Shown: positions 61,952-64,000 of the stretch, in pieces
How positions within the stretch are numbered: the first letter of the stretch is position 1
Layout of the letters: every line of letters starts with the position of its first letter
Assembly: GCF_965208555.1 (NCBI RefSeq)
Contig: NZ_OZ242342.1
Coordinates: 310,001 to 374,000, forward strand
Length of the DNA stretch: 64,000 nucleotides
Direction: 5' to 3'
From: Poriferisodalis sp965208555
GTDB lineage: Bacteria; Actinomycetota; Acidimicrobiia; Acidimicrobiales; Poriferisodalaceae
Program-made: the position numbers and the translations under genes
The notes under the pieces: model-generated
Seen by the model: the letters and a program-made list of their open reading frames with translations, nothing else
Told to the model about the DNA's origin: nothing
Databases searched by the model: none

Positions 61952-63997
61952 ATGAGTCAATCATTTGCCTCGAAATGGTGCGAGTATGTCGATAGAACGA
62001 TGTCAAGCACGCTTGCAGCATCAATTTGGCGCAACGGTAGGATTGAGCACGCTGTGACGAACCCAGAGCCGGACATGCGATCTGAGACCGCCGACGCTGC
62101 GGTGCTGTCGCCCCCCGCATCCCTGGACCGTGACGGATCTGATGCGGGACGCGACCGGATGCGGGAGCTCAGCGACGCCATCCGGCGCATCGGGGACGCC
62201 ATGAGCTTCGAGAGCGTCCTGCAGCTCGTGATCGACAGCGCCCGCGCCCTCGTCGGCGCCCGCTTCGGCGGCATCACCGTCGTCGACGAGACCGGAGTCG
62301 TTGAGCTGTTCCTCAGCTCGGGCACCTCTCACGCCGAGCACGCCCTGCTCTCTGCCAGCCCCCACAGCCTCGACTTCTACGAGCACTTCCGCAAGCTCGA
62401 GGGGTCGTGGCGAATCGACGACTTCGACGCCTACTGCGCGAGGCACGGTCTTCCCGAATTCGACTTCTCCGTGCCGATCGAGTCGGTGATGCTTGCGCCC
62501 ATCCGGCTCGAGGACCACACGATCGGCGCCATCTATCTGGCCAGCACCAAGGACGGGTCGCGTCTGGGCGCCGGGGATCAGGCCGCGCTGGACATCTTCG
62601 CCTCGCAGGCCGCGCTCGTCGTGGAGAACGCTCGCAGTCGCCGCGACGCCGACAACGCGCACAACGCGCTGCGAGCGCTGATCGACACCTCCCCCGTCGG
62701 CGTGCTCGTCTTCGATGCCTCCGGCGACGCGGTCATGGTCAACCGGGAAGCGCTGCGGATTGTCAAGGACCTGCACTCCCCCGATGAGCCGCCGGCGCGC
62801 CTGCTCGAGATCATGACCATTCGGCGCGAGGACGGTCAGGAGATCTCCCTGTTCGAGCTGCCGCTGGCCCAGATACTCCCCGCAGCCGAGATCGTGCGCG
62901 GCGAGCGCATCGAGATGACCCGCAGCGACGGCAGGTCGCTGGTCGTGTCGATCAATGCCACGCCGATGACTGCCCCCGACGGCGGCCTCGAATCGGTCAT
63001 CGTGACCATGGCACCCCTCGGTGCCGAAGACCCCGACACCTCCGATCCGACTGCGGGGAGCGGCAGGCGCAACCTCGAACGCCTCAGGGAAGAGCTGCGA
63101 ACCCGCATTCTCTCCGTCAAGGGGTCCACCACCACGCTGCTCGAGTCGCTGCACTGGCTCGACCGGGCCGACACAGCGCTGCTGGTGCACCTCATCGACG
63201 CCCAGGCCACCCAGATGACCGAGCTCGTCGGCCGCATGGCGAGCGCCCACCAGCCCAGCGCGTCGGACGGCGAGTCAGACCTCGGCTCGCCCCGAGAGCG
63301 CGTGCTGATCGTCGCTGACGACGCACGCACCCGCCACGTGGCCTTCCAAGCCCTGACCTCGGCCGGATTCGAGGTCGTCGAAGCCGCAGACGCCGCGGAG
63401 GCCGCTGAGCAAGCGGTCGACGTCTCGCCGCGAACCGTGCTGGTGGGGCTCGGCGCAGATCCCGGCGCCAGCAACGGCTCGCTGGCAGCTCTGCGCGGCG
63501 CCACCGCGGCGCCCATCATCGTCATGGCAGACCACGCCCGCCCTGACGCCGTCCGCCAGGCGCTCGACGCAGGGGCCACCGACTACATCGCCACACCGTT
63601 CTCGGCCGGCGAGCTGCTCGCCCGGGTACGGGTCGCAAGCGGCCGCAACCACTCGCCTGCGGCGCCGGTCGTGCATGCGGCGAACTCGGCCACCGTCGGC
63701 GACTGCACGATCGACCTCGACAACGGCGCTGCGTGGGTGCGGGGCGAGCCGGTGCGACTGTCCCGGCTCGAACGTCGCCTGCTGCGTGAGCTTGCCTGCG
63801 ACCCCGACCGCACACTCAGCCACAGCGAGTTGGCGCAGCGGGTGTGGGGGGACGGCGCTGCGACCTCGAGCGCGGTGGTCCGCAGCACCGTCAAGCGGCT
63901 GCGCGGCAAGCTCGGCGACGCCGCGACCGGCGCGGACGTGGTCGTCACCGTGCCCCGCCGCGGCTACCGCATCGCCACCCCCAGCGCAGCCCGTTAG
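61952..63997 (+). CDS. GAF-PAS-pseudo-HisKA-pseudo-receiver-winged-helix regulator
   Basis: The 681-residue frame from ATG 61952 contains, in order: GAF (about 88-228), PAS (238-353), a HisKA-like dimerisation helix pair (375-430), a receiver-like domain (449-562) and an OmpR/PhoB-type winged helix (580-676, RLSRLERRLLRELACDPDRT; TVPRRGYRI). In the HisKA-like part the usual S-H-E-L-R-T-P is R-E-E-L-R-T-R, so the phospho-His is Glu380, and no HATPase domain follows. In the receiver the acidic pair D456-D457 is kept, but the phospho-Asp position is Gly499 and the conserved Lys is Thr548. It therefore looks like a one-component, ligand-driven regulator derived from a fused two-component system. 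Starts at 62000, 62054 (AGGA upstream) and 62075 are alternatives. Divergent from the PAS-LuxR gene. Confidence 0.85.
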   Translation: MSQSFASKWCEYVDRTMSSTLAASIWRNGRIEHAVTNPEPDMRSETADAAVLSPPASLDRDGSDAGRDRMRELSDAIRRIGDAMSFESVLQLVIDSARALVGARFGGITVVDETGVVELFLSSGTSHAEHALLSASPHSLDFYEHFRKLEGSWRIDDFDAYCARHGLPEFDFSVPIESVMLAPIRLEDHTIGAIYLASTKDGSRLGAGDQAALDIFASQAALVVENARSRRDADNAHNALRALIDTSPVGVLVFDASGDAVMVNREALRIVKDLHSPDEPPARLLEIMTIRREDGQEISLFELPLAQILPAAEIVRGERIEMTRSDGRSLVVSINATPMTAPDGGLESVIVTMAPLGAEDPDTSDPTAGSGRRNLERLREELRTRILSVKGSTTTLLESLHWLDRADTALLVHLIDAQATQMTELVGRMASAHQPSASDGESDLGSPRERVLIVADDARTRHVAFQALTSAGFEVVEAADAAEAAEQAVDVSPRTVLVGLGADPGASNGSLAALRGATAAPIIVMADHARPDAVRQALDAGATDYIATPFSAGELLARVRVASGRNHSPAAPVVHAANSATVGDCTIDLDNGAAWVRGEPVRLSRLERRLLRELACDPDRTLSHSELAQRVWGDGAATSSAVVRSTVKRLRGKLGDAATGADVVVTVPRRGYRIATPSAAR

Positions 63998-64000
63998 CCG

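Noticed and set aside
1..64000. tRNA, rRNA, riboswitch or replication origin
   Set aside because: No cloverleaf, rRNA-like stretch or recognised aptamer was seen by eye; without a covariance search I report none.

Overview
The window is GC-rich DNA from what looks like an actinobacterium. The likeliest group is the Acidimicrobiia, possibly a host- or sponge-associated or marine member. This rests on codon use, GTG starts, the CWB2 / fibronectin III / cadherin surface proteins and the 'WSDGTTMWV' repeat family; no rRNA or tRNA marker is present, so the placement is an inference. About 85% of the window codes for very large exported proteins.

Left end (1-5,800) is accessory DNA rich in toxin-antitoxin (TA) type genes: a vapBC pair, a fused MntA/HepT-like nucleotidyltransferase, a small HTH protein, an AlpA/excisionase-like regulator with four GTCGG iterons upstream, a metallophosphoesterase, and a decaying AbiE-like nucleotidyltransferase pair. 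A relic of that pair's partner gene lies at 2592-2708. A short sequence ACAG-N4-CTG(T/C) recurs upstream of three genes here.

Middle and right (5,800-61,000) is a surface-protein island. Class 1 carries CWB2 (cell-wall-binding repeat 2) modules: 11261-14017, the 2,634-residue cadherin/CWB2 protein 17730-25634, and the frameshifted CWB2/FN3/HEYAH metalloprotease gene 54081-60984. Class 2 carries a 45-50-residue 'WSDG' blade repeat: 15349-17592, the tandem + strand array 26008-30036 / 30138-35483 / 35648-40993, and the 4,245-residue protein 41030-53767. Blades counted by eye always come in blocks of five (22 blocks, about 110 blades), which points to five-bladed beta-propellers alternating with cadherin-like sandwich domains. 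Genes 30138-35483 and 35648-40993 have exactly the same length (5,346 bp) and the same promoter layout. The 6630-9950 protein shares its first FN3 domain with two class 2 proteins but has neither CWB2 nor WSDG repeats.

The most striking point is a set of hypermutable-looking sequences at the 5' ends of these genes. Runs of 16, 15 and 13 G/C lie 12-18 bp upstream of the start codons of three of the giants (9967-9982, 25647-25661, 53786-53798). The CWB2 gene 11261-14017 has an 11-bp tandem repeat (not a multiple of three) inside its signal-peptide codons. The frameshifted CWB2/protease gene has a 27-bp tandem repeat in its signal peptide and a one-base frameshift in a short G run. Together these suggest phase-variable display of large surface proteins, although long homopolymers are also where assemblies go wrong.

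Right end (61,000-64,000): a divergent regulator pair, a PAS-LuxR protein and a GAF-PAS-pseudo-HisKA-pseudo-receiver-winged-helix protein. The latter lacks the phospho-accepting His and Asp and any ATPase domain.
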